Part shown: positions 1-11,514 of the stretch, piece after piece
Position numbering within the stretch: the first letter of the stretch is position 1
Layout: each line of letters begins with the position of its first letter
Assembly: GCA_964036275.1 (NCBI GenBank)
Contig: OZ038435.1
Location: 8,609,810-8,673,809 of the forward strand
Source of the DNA: Litoditis marina
Taxonomy: Eukaryota > Nematoda > Chromadorea > Rhabditida > Rhabditidae
Length of the DNA stretch: 64,000 nt
Direction of reading: 5' to 3'
Position numbers and translations under genes: made by a program
The notes under the pieces: generated by a model
What the model was told of the DNA's origin: nothing
Databases searched by the model: none
What the model saw: only the letters and a program-made list of their open reading frames with translations

Positions 1-2
1 AA

Positions 3-2562
3 GCGAATGTAAAACTGGACTTGCTGACCAGTATACAGAGCCACAACACAGTGAACACAAAAATGTTTCTGGATTTGGTCTATGTAATACACTCCTACAT
101 CCTATTTCTATTGAGTACCATCCAAGGCTTTTTCGTCTCTATATTTGTCTCGCTTTTTTGCCTCTATACTCGTACAGAGTTCGAATGCATGGGTTTTTGT
201 ATACCTTGAATCGTGTGAAAAAAAAGATAACTAAACAGTTCGATTTTCAGTATCTGGCTGCCATGAAGATTGCGTCGCTCTCGCTCTATGAGAAATACAT
301 CAACCACAACACTTATGTCGATAAAATTGAATCTATGGAAGAAGGAGCTAAAATACTAGTGAAAAAGGTAATTGAGAGGCAGTGGTTTCAACGAGGGCTC
401 GAACCTATCTGCAAATAGACTGCTTAGTCTCGCTGGAAATATTTTATCTAGGTAACCGGAAAAATGTTCATAATCGTTTATTCCAATAATCATATAAGAC
501 GCTCCAATCTAAATGGTTTCCATTTTAGATAATTTCTTGGAAAACCTCAAAATATTGTGCATCATCAGACTTGTCCGATATTTTTTCTGAAATGTCCAAT
601 TCTTCTAATTCTTGTGTCGCTCTCATTTGGAGCGCAGATAAAACTACCGAATATTTGTATGTTTCAAAATCCTCTGCCACAATTATTTTCCTTTCAGAAC
701 ATTATAACACACGTTTTCGCAAAGGAAAACAGTGTGAAAAAATTTGCCCAAAAAATTGTAGTGTGAAAAATTGGGCCCAAAAAATTGAAGTGTGAAAAAT
801 TGTGCCCAAAAAATGGAAGTGTGAAAAATTGTGACACATTTGTTTCTCTAAAGAGAGGTACTTTGCACTTTGTATGTCTCTCGCGCGATAATGCTGTGAT
901 ACTCTTTGACACAGCTCTCAATGATCCGTATCTTGTTATGGTTTCAAATCCTGCGGATCTGTCTCGCCTGTTCTTTCTCTGCGTCTCTTCTCTAATTGGG
1001 CGATGCCCTCAATGCGTGCTCGTTTCTCTGCGTCTCATTGCTCTAATCGCCAATACTAGATACGGCGCAGTCAGGGGGGTATGGAAGGAAACATTAGTAT
1101 CGCGCGAGTGGTTCAGTAATAACCTCTCTTGCTGGAACATGTACAATATTTGGAAAAGTGAAAAAATGTGCCCAAAATATTGTAGTGTGAAAAATTGGGC
1201 CCAAAAAATTGAAGTGTGAAAAATTGTGCCCAAAAAATTGAAGTGTTAAAAATTGTGACACAATTTTTTGAGAGATTTGTGAAAACTGCAATTTTTTGTG
1301 ACACACTTTTTTTCAATTTCCTGAATCGGGACACAGCGATTCGATCGTTTGGTTTTTAGTTTAAACTTCAAATAAATGGGGACTACCCGATGTCCAATCA
1401 GAAATAATTTTAAAAAAGTGATAACTCTTCGATGGTTAAAAGTCTCATCCTAAAAATTTCATGAGATCACTAGGATTTCCTGATTTCCGAAACCATTTAG
1501 ATTGGAGCGTCTTATATATTGAACGAAGACTTCAAAACTAACTTCTATATCCTCCAACACATTGATATACTTTGTCGATTCAATTCCAGTTTTTCGTCGC
1601 ACATCCCGAATTCATCGAGCACTTCATGTCGAACACAATGGCAGATATGGACGCACTGGAAATTGCTGTACAGAGGTGAGTTTAACCCGTTTACTGAAGG
1701 ACATTACGTATCGAGTGTGCTTCTCCTTGACTTGTCCAAAAACAAGAAAGTTTTCTTCTCCATTTTACGGTGATGTGTTGATGTGTACGTGAAAGCACAA
1801 TAGTGAAACACAGAACTTTGAATCTTCACGCAAAACTGAAACTCAAAAATCTGCCTAACCAACTACACTTCGAAATTGATATTGATATTTTAGTGGCCGA
1901 AGTGAACCGTGCGAGTGGCTTTGCTTTAAACTTAGACCGCGTCAGTGAATAAAACTATTACTTAACAATTGACGTACTCTCAAACACATTAGTTTCATTT
2001 CGAATCAACAATATAATGAAAGTAACGAAAAATTCACCTCCTCCCAGTTCCACTATAGGTTTTGTCAAACCGTTGTGGACACCGTACCATCGATTTTGTA
2101 TGGGACGGGGTTTGGCGAGCGGCCAGTTCGTCTGCGTATCATTGATCTACACACTCTCTCAACTGCTGGCAGATAATCAACGACCGCTCGCCCCGCATCG
2201 CTCAATCAATTGAACCCTCTGCTGTCTTTATGGGGAAAATGGCGACTATAAGTTTCATGGAGCACAACAGTTCCAGAAACGGGAAAATATGGTAAGTGCT
2301 TATCATACTCGAATATATTTTTATTTTCAGTTACCTCGTCGAGTACACCCAGCTTTCTTCCAAGGCTAAGGAGGATCTGAAGTCTAATTTCGAAATGCTG
2401 GACGATGCCTTCGGTAGAGCCTTGAATCCAACTACCACTCCAACTTCCACTGCCACTACTCCAACCCCCACCACGAACACTCCATTGACTTTTTCTGCTT
2501 CGATATTTTGTGATTCATCATGTGTTCACGGGAACATCGGTTTGATTCATTCAGAATTTTGA
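3..2562 (+). CDS. FAR-like gene A, 5' partial, divergent fatty-acid/retinol-binding protein
   Basis: The 3' part of a divergent nematode FAR (Gp-FAR-1 family) secreted lipid-binding protein. Exons by homology and phase: about 3-83 (tentative exon 2, phase 0 out at gtaata), 251-367 (YLAAMK..., matches canonical FLAALK..., phase 0), 1590-1675 (86 nt, the canonical exon-4 length, phase 2 out) and 2331-2562 (YLVEYTQLSSKAKEDL, matches canonical HLSEYEALSADAKEEF). The signal peptide exon lies left of the window. At 2413/2414 an in-phase but weak donor (gtagag) sits where canonical genes leave exon 5. Read-through instead adds about 50 residues, beginning with a Thr/Pro-rich stretch, before the stop at 2560-2562. 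Intron 3 holds a 1-kb transposon and intron 4 a dispersed repeat. Family membership is fairly sure; exon 2 and the true C-terminus are less so. Confidence 0.6.
492..1517. mobile_element. 1.03-kb non-autonomous DNA transposon with 28-bp perfect TIRs
   Basis: The sequence starting ATATAAGACGCTCC at 492-519 is repeated as a perfect reverse complement at 1490-1517. Inside, two arrays of a roughly 30-bp unit containing GTGTGAAAAATTG lie at about 731-840 and 1155-1265. The longest internal reading frame (785-1219) covers these arrays and has no recognisable domain, so no transposase is visible. The element sits in intron 3 of FAR-like gene A. A TA target duplication is possible but cannot be separated from the TIR end. 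Confidence 0.8.
2055..2251 (+). repeat. Dispersed repeat, copy 1 (partner 15110-15315)
   Basis: A roughly 195-bp segment with TTTTGTCAAACC at its left end and AAAATGGCGACT at its right. It is closely repeated in the same orientation at 15110-15315. It lies in intron 4 of gene A. No TIRs or coding frame noticed. Confidence 0.7.
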
Positions 2563-3104
2563 TTTTTGAATAATATGTGGTATGAACTACAGACATTTGT
2601 TGTTTGTTTGTTTGTTCAATGTACAATGGAGTGCGTATAACAAAACAAGGCAAAAGAAAAATTAACGTGGAATACAATTACGCCAAAACTGTCACAGAAA
2701 AAGAGCATTGTAAACAAATGAGAATTTCGAATCAAGGTGAGCACACGTGTAGAACTATAGAAAATGCCTCTGCAACATCCGCTGTCCATGCAGTATACAC
2801 TCATATGGGTAATATGGTATGGAAAATTCAAAACTCACTGATTTGCTATTTGAACCTGCATGACCTGTTGTTTAGCTGACTGAAAAGCAAATTCAGATGC
2901 CATCATTCCATTGCCACAAAAGGTGAAGTAAAGACTGAAGAACAACAGTTAGTCCTGACCAAACCCGTACGCCTGCGGACACAGTATCTCCCAATTTGAA
3001 AAAAAAAGTTTGTCTACCTATGTATTGAATTGTGTTCTCATATATTTCTCAATCAATACACGTTGACGTAATTTCATTGTTCGCATCATGATAAGTCATT
3101 AAGT

Positions 3105-3217
3105 AGGACGATTATGTGGTCCGATCGCAACGCTTCAGTCCTTTAAACTGCAATACATTTTTTTTATTGCAGTTTAGAGGACCGTCGACACGGGATTGGT
3201 CCGCATAAACGTCCTTC
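3105..3217. mobile_element. 110-bp foldback element, copy 1
   Basis: A nearly palindromic element beginning GGACGATTATGTGG and ending in the approximate reverse complement, with a short T-rich loop. Relatives lie at 36923-37022 and 55398-55514, so this is a family of tiny foldback MITEs. Confidence 0.75.
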
Positions 3218-4078
3218 TCTAACGCGTTAGGAACGGTGATTCGACCAGGATTATCAACAAGTAGTGTTGCTTATATTCTAATATTTCAGCTGCCACCACT
3301 GTAGTGTTCAGCCCGACTTTGATGATTAAAAGTCAGATGGTTTACCCGAATTCGCTTACAGTGTGCATGGAGTCTAGGTCATTAGCGCAAATCCAGATTG
3401 CGCGAACCACCAGGTGATATGTTTATTACAAAATTATTCATTCCATGCATGCAGCTTCGTTTTCCACGAAAACTGATAAGACGGAATTAGCATTCTGATG
3501 TATTCCTTGTGTTCATCATGTATTCCTGACATTTTTGTGAAGCGTCGAATGGTTCGACATTGAACACTGAAACTAATGCTCTAGGGAACGGAACAAAAAT
3601 TAACAAAATACAGCATTGGGAAACTACAAAATTATGTAACATCAACAAGGCGCACATTTTGACATCCGAGTTCCGAATTACAGAGAGCGATGTTTCTGCT
3701 TGGAAGTTTCTGCTTGGAAGATGTTTCTGCGTGATGTATTCAGGCTATACATGAAAAAGTATTTGGCTTAGAGTTTTGTTCAGAAAACAGATTATGTTTT
3801 TAGTAATCCCACTATATTCACTATAACTACATTTCGTATTTTGTCCCTTTGGAACTCAACATCGGTGATTACCTCATTCCTCGGTTGGCCGTCATTTTCT
3901 AGATCCTTTCTGTCCTGAACAGTCCCGGACACGTGTTAGTCAATCACTATTACTGTTCCTTCTCATTCTATCAACCAAAACCTCCCAATTTCCAGTAAGC
4001 AAAATTTCAAGAAGACCGGAGGGTAATGCGAATGATGATTCGAGCCGTGACATGAGTTTTGAATCATTAGAAAGACCT

Positions 4079-4256
4079 GGCACCGTAGCAAAGTCTCGTG
4101 AAAAGGTCACCTTTGAGCTGAACTATCTGATCACCATCTGAGCCAGGTTGGGGTCACCTATGCTATGCTTCAACACACAAAGTTGGCAACTGTGTGGCCA
4201 GAATGTGATCACGCCTTCGATTAGGCTCACCACTTTCATGACTTTGCTACGGTGCC
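4079..4256. mobile_element. 178-bp MITE with ~20-bp TIRs
   Basis: GGCACCGTAGCAAAGTC at the left end is mirrored by GACTTTGCTACGGTGCC at the right end. There is no coding content. I saw no second copy in the window. Confidence 0.7.
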
Positions 4257-4746
4257 TGATTGGTTGAAAGTTCAATGTTTGAGTTTCACTTATCAGTAAC
4301 AACCGAGTATTTTGACAATTATGAGCAATTCATTTATTTTCAGTTCATACACCAGAATACTTTGTTTAATGTACACTCGAAGATAGTCAAATGAGTGAAA
4401 CGTTGCTTTCTCGCCATAAAACGGACACAGTAACTGGAACATCGATGGTTTTTCCCACTCACGTGTATCATTGGTATTGGAACATCGAGGTGGATTATGA
4501 AAAAAAGTTGTTCCGAAACATTCCAAACTCTGTCATTTTGCTACAAGCTCTAAAGTGAGCGTACTTTTCACTATTAGATGAAACTCGCTGTCAAACCATA
4601 ACAACTACTATTCGTATTGGGAACAGACAGTTCTTTAGTGATTGATTTTTTTGGTTACTGTTTGTTCAGCCTATTCGTTTTCTATTACACACAACTAGAT
4701 GGCTCATGTACATGTTTTCAACATCAAAAGACTATGAGATGACCAT

Positions 4747-4752
4747 TTTATT
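4747..4752 (-). terminator. Poly(A) signal of FAR-B
   Basis: AATAAA on the minus strand, about 70 bp past the FAR-B stop, in the same context (AATAAAATGGTCATCTC) as the signals of FAR-C and FAR-D. Confidence 0.75.
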
Positions 4753-4821
4753 AGAAGAGTATCTCAATAGTTGATAGTCACTAGTTGTTGGAGTGAATAT
4801 TCTATCCCGGTTGTAATTTCC

Positions 4822-6909
4822 TTAGTTGTCAGCGAGGTACTTGTCAGCCAGAGCCTTGACCTTGGGGTCTGAAAGTGAAATGATGAGTACAGTATACAAG
4901 TAACGATCGGATAACTCTTTAGTTGAGAGAGTTCTTCAATATCAGTTTGCGAGACAGTAATTCATGCTTCCCCAAACAACCAAAAGTAATTACTAAGGTT
5001 AAACGGTGTTTTTCTAAATCTAAGGTTAAACGGTGTTCTTCTAATATGAACCCAGTGTGAAGGGAACTCTCATTTGTGACTCTGAATCCATAGATAGTTG
5101 GTGTTACTTTGATTATTCACCGAATGCTAGATATATGGATAAAATATTATTTATTTAACACGGTTTACTGTTTCAAATATGTAGTTTTGTAAGTTGAAAG
5201 TTGTTTAATCAGATATGATGAACTTATGAAAACTTACTGGTGAAAACTCCGGTAAGGATGGGGAATCCCTTCTTGAACTCTTCCTTGGCGTCAGCGGAGA
5301 GGGCCTCGTACTCGGAAAGGTGGCTGGAAGAACTGGGATGAGAAAGAAAAAAGGGAGAGAGAAGGGGAATAGATAGAGAGAGAGAGGGAAATGGTGCAAA
5401 AACGACTATTGAACTGTCAGAGTGCAAGAGTATCATGATATGTCAAGACAGTAGTAGTATGGTTTTCGGGAGACTCCAAACTGAACCGAAAGATTAACTA
5501 GAAGACTTTCTGTTATTTTGTGAGCTTTTTTGAATAGTTGGAACTACTCGATAACAAATAACGTCAAGATTTCCGATAAAAACTTTAAAAAGCAAGGAAA
5601 CTAACGTCTTGACGCATTTCTTGAGCTGGTCGAGGCTGGGCTTGTCTCCGGAAAGGTACTGCTGGTGGATCTTGCGGCCCTCAGCGATCACCTGAAACAT
5701 TGAGGTGGGGTAAAGAAAAAAGATGGAGAATGAATTGCAACAAGGTTCAATGCTTCTGATTAGTATTTAGAAAATTGTAAGAGAGCGATATAGTGGGCAG
5801 AGAGAGAGAGAGAAAGGAAAAGAGACAGGGAGATGAAAAAAGCTAGAGAGGAAAATAGAGATAGAGAGAAAGAAAAAGAAAGGAAGAGAGATTCTGTTAC
5901 CTTCTTGACGAATTCCTTGGCTTCCTTTCCGAGTGCGTCAACCTTTCCCTTGATCATGGCGTGGAGCTTGACGGCCTTCTCGTGGAGAGAGGGAGACTTT
6001 TCCTTCAGGGCGGCCAGGAACTGAAGAGAAGGGGTGTAGGGATGGTCAATTGAAAGAAGTTGGGTTACGGTAGACTCGAGTTTATGATGTGTCAGATAGG
6101 TATAGTGTTTTGCATTGAACCGGGTTACGGAGTTACGGTGGAAAAGCTTTTTTTGTGGGTGACGTCAGTGGAGTGGTGCTCAATTTATGCGGTAAGGTAC
6201 GGTAGACCCGATTTAAAGATGTGACAGATAGTTGTAGTTCTGATACTCACAATCAATTCGGTTTACGGTAGCCACTAGTTAAAGATCTATCAGTTTCGTG
6301 TAGTGTTGGTAATGTTGACGAGACTAAGTTGCGGTAAGGACGAGATCATTATTTGTCGCAACGACAACAATAGTTATCGATTTTGTACTATGTGATCTAC
6401 TTGTGAGCTGTGAGTGTTGGAAAGTACAGTATTTAAATGAATCCGTTTCGAGTTTAACTACAAACATTGGTGCAAATGTGAATTTATGGCTTCTCCAAGC
6501 GACGCGGGTTACGGTAACACAAACTTATGATGTGTTCGAACTGAATCCTCATCAAAGTTCAACTAGTACTCCTAGTTGGAAAGTGAGTAACTAGTGTACC
6601 TCGTCCTCGTTGTTGAAGTCCTTGTGCTGCTTGGCCAGGTCCTTGAGAACGGCCTTCTCTTCGGCGGTGATGGACTTGAGGTGCTCGGCAACTTCGGCTG
6701 GGATCATGGCTGAAACATTCGGGTGAGGTTGGAGAGAGAAAGGACTAGAGAAAGAGAGGAAGGGAGGGGGAAAAAGAGAGAGATGAGAGAGAGAGAGAGA
6801 GAGAAAGGAACTAACCCTTGTATTCCTCTGGGATGTCATCGAAGTTCTCGATGGGGCGAGCGATGGCACAGGCGGCCAGAAGGGCGAGTACGGCAAGTTG
6901 ACGGAGCAT
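4822..6909 (-). CDS. FAR-B: fatty-acid and retinol-binding protein
   Basis: A secreted, helix-rich carrier of fatty acids and retinol, of the nematode-specific Gp-FAR-1 family. Exons on the minus strand: 6909-6816, 6709-6600, 6020-5901, 5691-5606, 5323-5238, 4868-4822 (94, 110, 120, 86, 86, 47 nt; intron phases 1,0,0,2,1). The product is 180 residues, normal for the family. The signal peptide MLRQLAVLALLAACAIA is followed by RPIENFDDIPEEYK. Helical segments include ITAEEKAVLKDLAKQH, EKSPSLHEKAVKLHA and IAEGRKIHQQYLSGDKP, with one mature cysteine (KKC). It ends KYLADN. The ATG follows a CACTAGCAG acceptor-like site shared by all four canonical copies, suggesting trans-splicing or a 5'-UTR intron. 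It is head-to-head with FAR-C, its inverted twin. Introns are CT-rich. Confidence 0.93.
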
Positions 6910-7353
6910 CCTGCTAGTGAAAATACCGGTTACAGGGAAGGACTTGAACGAGGTTTGCGCAAAACATTGGTAGAAAAACCACGATAGATAGTGTAAAGTG
7001 AGTGTTAGAAACTGTGAAAAGAGTTTTGTTTCAGTAATGACACAGGTGCGAACATGAGTTTAGAATCCTTATTTCTATTGCTGGACGTGGACATCCAGTT
7101 CCAATGCAGTTGAAGCGGTGAAATCGCATTGTTCAGCAGTTTCAGTTGATAAAATTGCAGTTTTCATCACTTTTAGTGGAGAAAACTAGAATGAAAAGTT
7201 TTGCTCAGAAAAAAAGTTGTGACAGAAAATCAAGTTTTTGAAGACTAAACTGAGGAAAATTTACAGTACTTTCTATGAGAACTAGTCAAATACAGATAAT
7301 TGTTAAAGCTGATAGAAGCTGGTGTTATATTACTCGGCTGGTTCAGACTCGCT

Positions 7354-7361
7354 TATATACA
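7354..7361 (-). promoter_or_regulatory. Core promoter (TATA) of FAR-B
   Basis: TATATAAG on the minus strand, followed by the shared downstream block GCGAGTCTGAACCAGC. The same block occurs upstream of FAR-C, D and E. It lies about 445 bp upstream of the ATG, which fits an outron or 5'-UTR intron. Confidence 0.7.
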
Positions 7362-7647
7362 GCTCATTACGAGAGAGTGGAGGGAGCAGACGACTAGAGG
7401 AACGACGAGAGAGTGAGAATAGAACGGAGAGAGAGGGAGGGCAGCGAGGGTCAGAGGTCGGGTCATGAAAATCAACAGAATAACAGGCAGAACACATATG
7501 TTCAGAGAGTTAGAGCAGGCGAGAGAGTATGGGAATCGAGGAGACGCAGATGCCAGACGGCGGCCCAGATAACTTTACACCGTAACAAATGTTGAGCAGA
7601 TTCAGCCGTTAGATTAATGGCGTGAGCCGGCCACAAGCATCGAAAGT

Positions 7648-7697
7648 GCAAGCTGGCACCAGCAATCTGGCAACATTTTCTGGGGAGAAGCGATATA
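7648..7697 (+). repeat. 50-bp direct repeat, copy 1
   Basis: The segment from GCAAGCTGGCACCAGC to AGAAGCGATATA is repeated almost exactly at 7890-7939. Confidence 0.8.
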
Positions 7698-7889
7698 CCT
7701 GGTTTCACTTGTCCATACACATTCACAGTACCTTAAACTAAACATACACATTCACAGTACCGTAAACTAAACAATTTAGTCGCGTACCATTACGATTTCT
7801 TAAACGTGTTCGATATGCCTATCAGAACTGAGTTGGATATAGTACTTATTTGGAAACATTACTGTAGGTGCCCATGGAACATAGCAATT

Positions 7890-7939
7890 GCAAGCTGGCA
7901 CCAGCAATCTGGCAACATTTTCTGGGGAGAAGCGATATA
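7890..7939 (+). repeat. 50-bp direct repeat, copy 2
   Basis: Second copy of the 7648-7697 segment, immediately followed by a family-A MITE in reverse orientation. Confidence 0.8.
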
Positions 7940-7940
7940 T

Positions 7941-8072
7941 ACGAGAAGTCAATTGAATAGCCACGTAAAGTTAGTATTCTCATGAGGAATCGTGCACCTT
8001 GTCATTGCACGTTTCTGAATCCTTCTGTGTTTGATATTTTTAACGTCACTCTACAATTTACCAACAGTATAC
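7941..8072 (-). mobile_element. MITE family A copy (reverse)
   Basis: A roughly 130-bp element with imperfect TIRs (TATACTGTTAGTCAATTG / reverse of CAATTTACTTCTAGTATA) and CACGT motifs near both ends. This copy is somewhat degenerate. Confidence 0.75.
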
Positions 8073-8664
8073 TTGGTTTCAAACATCCATATCGACGAAC
8101 TCAACAGTCTAGTCTTGTAGCATTAGAATACTTTAAAAGTATTCGATACTTTCGTCTTCACTCCTCAACTGAATCACCGAAAGAGATCAAAAATAACTTG
8201 GATTTTCGAAAATATTAGTCCATTAAATTAAACTTCATTAACGCAATAACATCTACATTTTGTTTTTCTAATTGAATGTAGTATTCTTCACTGGGAATGT
8301 TACTTATTGTGTAGGTGTTCAAAGAAAAGAGCAAGTGCAACACTTTCAGGGGAAAAGGTATTGGATGGTGGTTTTTATGTAATTTAGCTGTGAAAACTAA
8401 ATATAAAAGAGAATGGACATTTCTGAGTAGTATTTTGGAAAACCCGCTGAAACTAGAAAACTTCTTTTTTTACCTCAGGGAAACACGAAGTCTTGTTACA
8501 TAATTATTGTACATCTACAGTGGGAGTCGTTCGCGGTAGAGCGGGCCTGAACTCTTCATTCTGACTTCCCTTGTTGTATTTGTAGTTTAATCCTTCTGTT
8601 TTTTTTCGTTACTAGCACTGCTCTCTGTGGGCACAGATCAACAGACTACACCTGAGATTTGGTT

Positions 8665-8795
8665 ACACTGTTGGTCAAATTCACAGTCACGTGAACATGT
8701 TAAACACAGCAGAATTCAGGAACGTGCGATAACAAAGTGCACTAGTCCTCATTAGAATGCTAACTTCACGTGACTATTCAGTTATCTTCTAGTAT
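8665..8795 (+). mobile_element. MITE family A copy
   Basis: Carries the family signatures AACATGTTAAACACAGC and CATTAGAATGCTAACTT, and ends TCTAGTATA. Confidence 0.85.
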
Positions 8796-9983
8796 ATGCT
8801 ATTTATGCGGGACTCGAACCAATTTTTCAAGTTGATCAGGCGCAATATTACCCATCACACCAATTGGGTCTCATCAGCGGTGTTGCTTACTCATGATCGC
8901 GGCGTACACACAGCACAAATCTAGGTTCACCGTACCTGTCACGACGTGTTTTGTACGAGCTGGTTGAAAACTCGAAACTGGAGCTAATTTTCGACAGCGT
9001 GGTTTTAAACCTTCAAAAAAAGTCAAAAAAAATGAGAAGAAGAACAGTCCTGCTAGTCAGATAGTTACTTGGAGAGTGTGAAACGAGTCACACTTCACGA
9101 ACATGCTATAATGTATATTTTGTAACGGTTTAGTTCAAGTATATCCAAAATGATTCCCGAAACTGTCTGGGTTTACAACGAACATGTCCTGTAATTCACG
9201 GAATCACGTTTAGTCGAAACAGTTCAAGAACCGAACGGTTCGAAAAAAACTATTTTATAGTCGAAACGCCACGAAATCGATTTGTATTAGGCTTTTAGAG
9301 TACACATGGGTACTAGCCAATTACTCTCGAGAGTACTCTTTGTGATAGGGGACCAGAATTGAATTCGAGAGTTTTCATAACATTCACGTGGTTGAAATGT
9401 TTGTGACAATAATATCAATAAAATGAAGTTGGCTGAGACTATGTGTTTGCCTTTTTCAACTGTCTGTTCTGCATATTCTGTTCATGGAATTTCGTGCAGT
9501 CCCATTGACATCTGCTCACTTCTTTTCTTTTTTTGTCCCTCAGTCTGCCGTCTACGTGATTTATCGCAGGTTCAACGGAAAAAAAATCGTCGGACGAAAC
9601 TCACCAACGATTATGAACTTTGTTGTTTTGACTTGAGTCATAGTTTGAAAAGGTGTTGCGTTGTAATGAAAAACCATTTACAAAAAACCTGTGAAACACA
9701 GCAGAAACACCCTACATTCACAGATTCGAGAGAGAAATTGCACGATTACTGGTGTTTCTAAATTTTCTGAAAAATCATAAAGAGATCAAAGTACACATTC
9801 GGCGGAGTGGTGAACATTATATACTAATCTACTTCTCATCTCCCACTCCTCATACAACGTGGGATCACATCTTCTTTGTGCTTTGAACTTCGATACATTT
9901 CATGATCTACGGATTTGCCCGAAAAAGTAGCGGGATCAAACTACAAACTCAAAGTTGAACCCTATATACTACACTCCGCCCTG

Positions 9984-10322
9984 CGGCGTAGCAAACCGTC
10001 CAATCTCAGGAGAAGATCATAGTAGTTTCTCATGTGAATCTTATGAACACCTCATGAGCTACTCTTGAACATCCAATGTTGTACCATAGCAATCGATGAA
10101 ATCTCATGAGAAGTTAGAGAAATATTGCTCACGAGGTATCTTATGAGGTTTTTTAGAGATTGCTCCCGCGTCTTGGCGTCGTAGCAACTCTCAAAAATCT
10201 CATGAGATACCTCATGAGCTATCCGTGTGCGGTTCTCATGAGATTATACTGGTAGCTATGCTACAACATTGACAGTTCACGAGTAGCTCATGAGGTATCT
10301 CATGAGATTGGAGGGATTGGTA
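9984..10322. mobile_element. CTCATGAG-rich foldback elements (two adjacent or nested copies)
   Basis: Many CTCATGAG palindromes lie between GGCGTAGCAA at the left and GGAGGGATTGGTAC at the right. Cleaner copies at 39399-39573 and 61893-62063 show TIRs of the form GGCGTAGCAAT...ATTGCTACGCC. Confidence 0.65.
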
Positions 10323-10573
10323 CACTTCTCTCCGTTTCTCTCGTATGCCTTGCTAGTGTATGCGAATGACTGTTATCTATAGAATTACGCTATAATCAAT
10401 GGCGAGTTTGTAAACACAGCGAGAATTGCGGCGCCTGATAGAATTTCGAGCGAAAATAGAATAAACTGAGAATGGCTCCAGATAAACCATAAACAATTTG
10501 ATCAGGGAAAAGGCAAAGATCAGACACATTTGATGGGTCTGAATAATGAAAGCAGAGTGATTACCGAGGAAGT

Positions 10574-10749
10574 GTATAAAGTCGTCGCCAACGGAAAAGC
10601 GGTAGGGTACTGTATATCTCACTTTTCACTGTTTACGCACACAGTAATGTGCTTCAATAGCGCGGTGATTTGCACCCTGCTACGAAACTTTTGCTCGCAG
10701 GTTCGATTCCGGCAAGAGACAGAAATTTATAAGTTTGGCATTTTCTATA
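10574..10749 (+). mobile_element. tRNA-like element, family T copy
   Basis: Starts TATAAAGTCGTCGCC and ends in a GGCATTTTCTATA type of end. It contains an A-box-like AATAGCGCGGTG and a B-box GGTTCGATTCC. Confidence 0.8.
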
Positions 10750-11036
10750 GGGAGGGTGGGGAAAGATCGTAGCTGAGTTGTAGTTTGAACTTGACACAGG
10801 CCGCGATCCACGGACAGAAAAGTCACGGGATCAAACAACAGCGGAACGATTTCAGGTGGCAATTATAGTTTGATCTCCGAGGTCGACTATATTGTCTTCT
10901 CACAAGTTTTTTTCTTCAAATGTCTGTTGATTTTCCGACCTCTGACCCTCACTGCCCTCCCCTTCTCTCTGCCATATATACACTCTCTCGTCTTTCCTCT
11001 AGTCGTCTGCTCCCTCCACTCTATCGTAATGAGCTG

Positions 11037-11044
11037 TATATAAG
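11037..11044 (+). promoter_or_regulatory. Core promoter (TATA) of FAR-C
   Basis: TATATAAG followed by GCGAGTCTGAACCAGC. A CT-rich block with AGTCGTCTGCTCCCTCC lies just upstream. Shared with FAR-B, D and E. Confidence 0.75.
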
Positions 11045-11503
11045 CGAGTCTGAACCAGCCGAGTCATATCACACCAGCTTCTACAGAATTTAACAATCAT
11101 CTTTGCTTGTCTAACACTCATAGACTCATAGAATGTTCTATAGATTCCTCCTAACTGGTACTTTTGCATACAAAGACACTCTGAAGATCTCTCCTAACTA
11201 TTACTTAGTATAAAAAACCATTCGTCACATTTGCTCAGAAAGACTGTCGACCTTACTTAGTTTCATACCCTAACTGACGTCGATTAATAGCACTACCCAG
11301 CTTCAAAGTTTCTCAAGGTGTAACTTGGTTCTTAGTAACTTGGTTCTCGTCTTCAAACCTAAACTAACTCTAAACTTAAACCTAAACTAACTCTAAACGT
11401 AGTGGAATATTTCCAACAAAAGTTCTAGTGAATTTTATTTTACTAGTGTTTTCTACCAATGCTTTTTGCATCTCTGCCATAATCTTCCTCGTAACCGGTA
11501 ATT

Positions 11504-11513
11504 TCACTAGCAG
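11504..11513 (+). promoter_or_regulatory. Acceptor-like site before the FAR-C ATG (candidate trans-splice site)
   Basis: The site ends CACTAGCAG one base before the ATG and is conserved in FAR-B, D and E. In nematodes such a site usually receives a spliced leader or closes a 5'-UTR intron. Which applies here is inferred, not seen. Confidence 0.5.
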
Positions 11514-11514
11514 G

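Larger units (their letters stand above)
2563..4746. other. Convergent intergenic region between FAR-like A and FAR-B
   Basis: It separates the + strand gene A from the - strand gene B. It holds a 113-bp foldback (3105-3217) and a 178-bp TIR element (4079-4256). I see no further exon with coding support. Confidence 0.6.
4715..7490 (-). repeat. Left arm of the FAR-B/FAR-C inverted duplication
   Basis: Read on the minus strand, this segment matches 10915-13585 through promoter, exons, introns and 3' flank. Even intron 5 shares its doubled AACACCGTTTAACC motif. Similarity stops just past the poly(A) region on one side and near a GTTGATTTTC motif upstream of the promoter on the other. The extent is an estimate by eye. 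Confidence 0.8.
6910..11036. other. Divergent intergenic region between FAR-B and FAR-C
   Basis: It contains both promoters, a 50-bp direct repeat, two family-A MITEs, one family-T element, a CTCATGAG-rich element and a decayed repeat near 10450-10572 whose relative is at 18778-18905. A tRNA-like relic (-) with a B-box-like GGGACTCGAACC lies near 8810-8885. No protein-coding exon was found. Confidence 0.6.

Noticed and set aside
785..1219. 144-codon open frame
   Set aside because: It lies inside the TIR transposon and covers its internal tandem repeats; no domain or splice context.
11428..11514. Upstream in-frame ATG for FAR-C (and 20680 for FAR-D)
   Set aside because: It would place 29 extra residues before a clear signal peptide, FAR-E lacks an equivalent, and an acceptor-like CAG sits between it and the conserved ATG.
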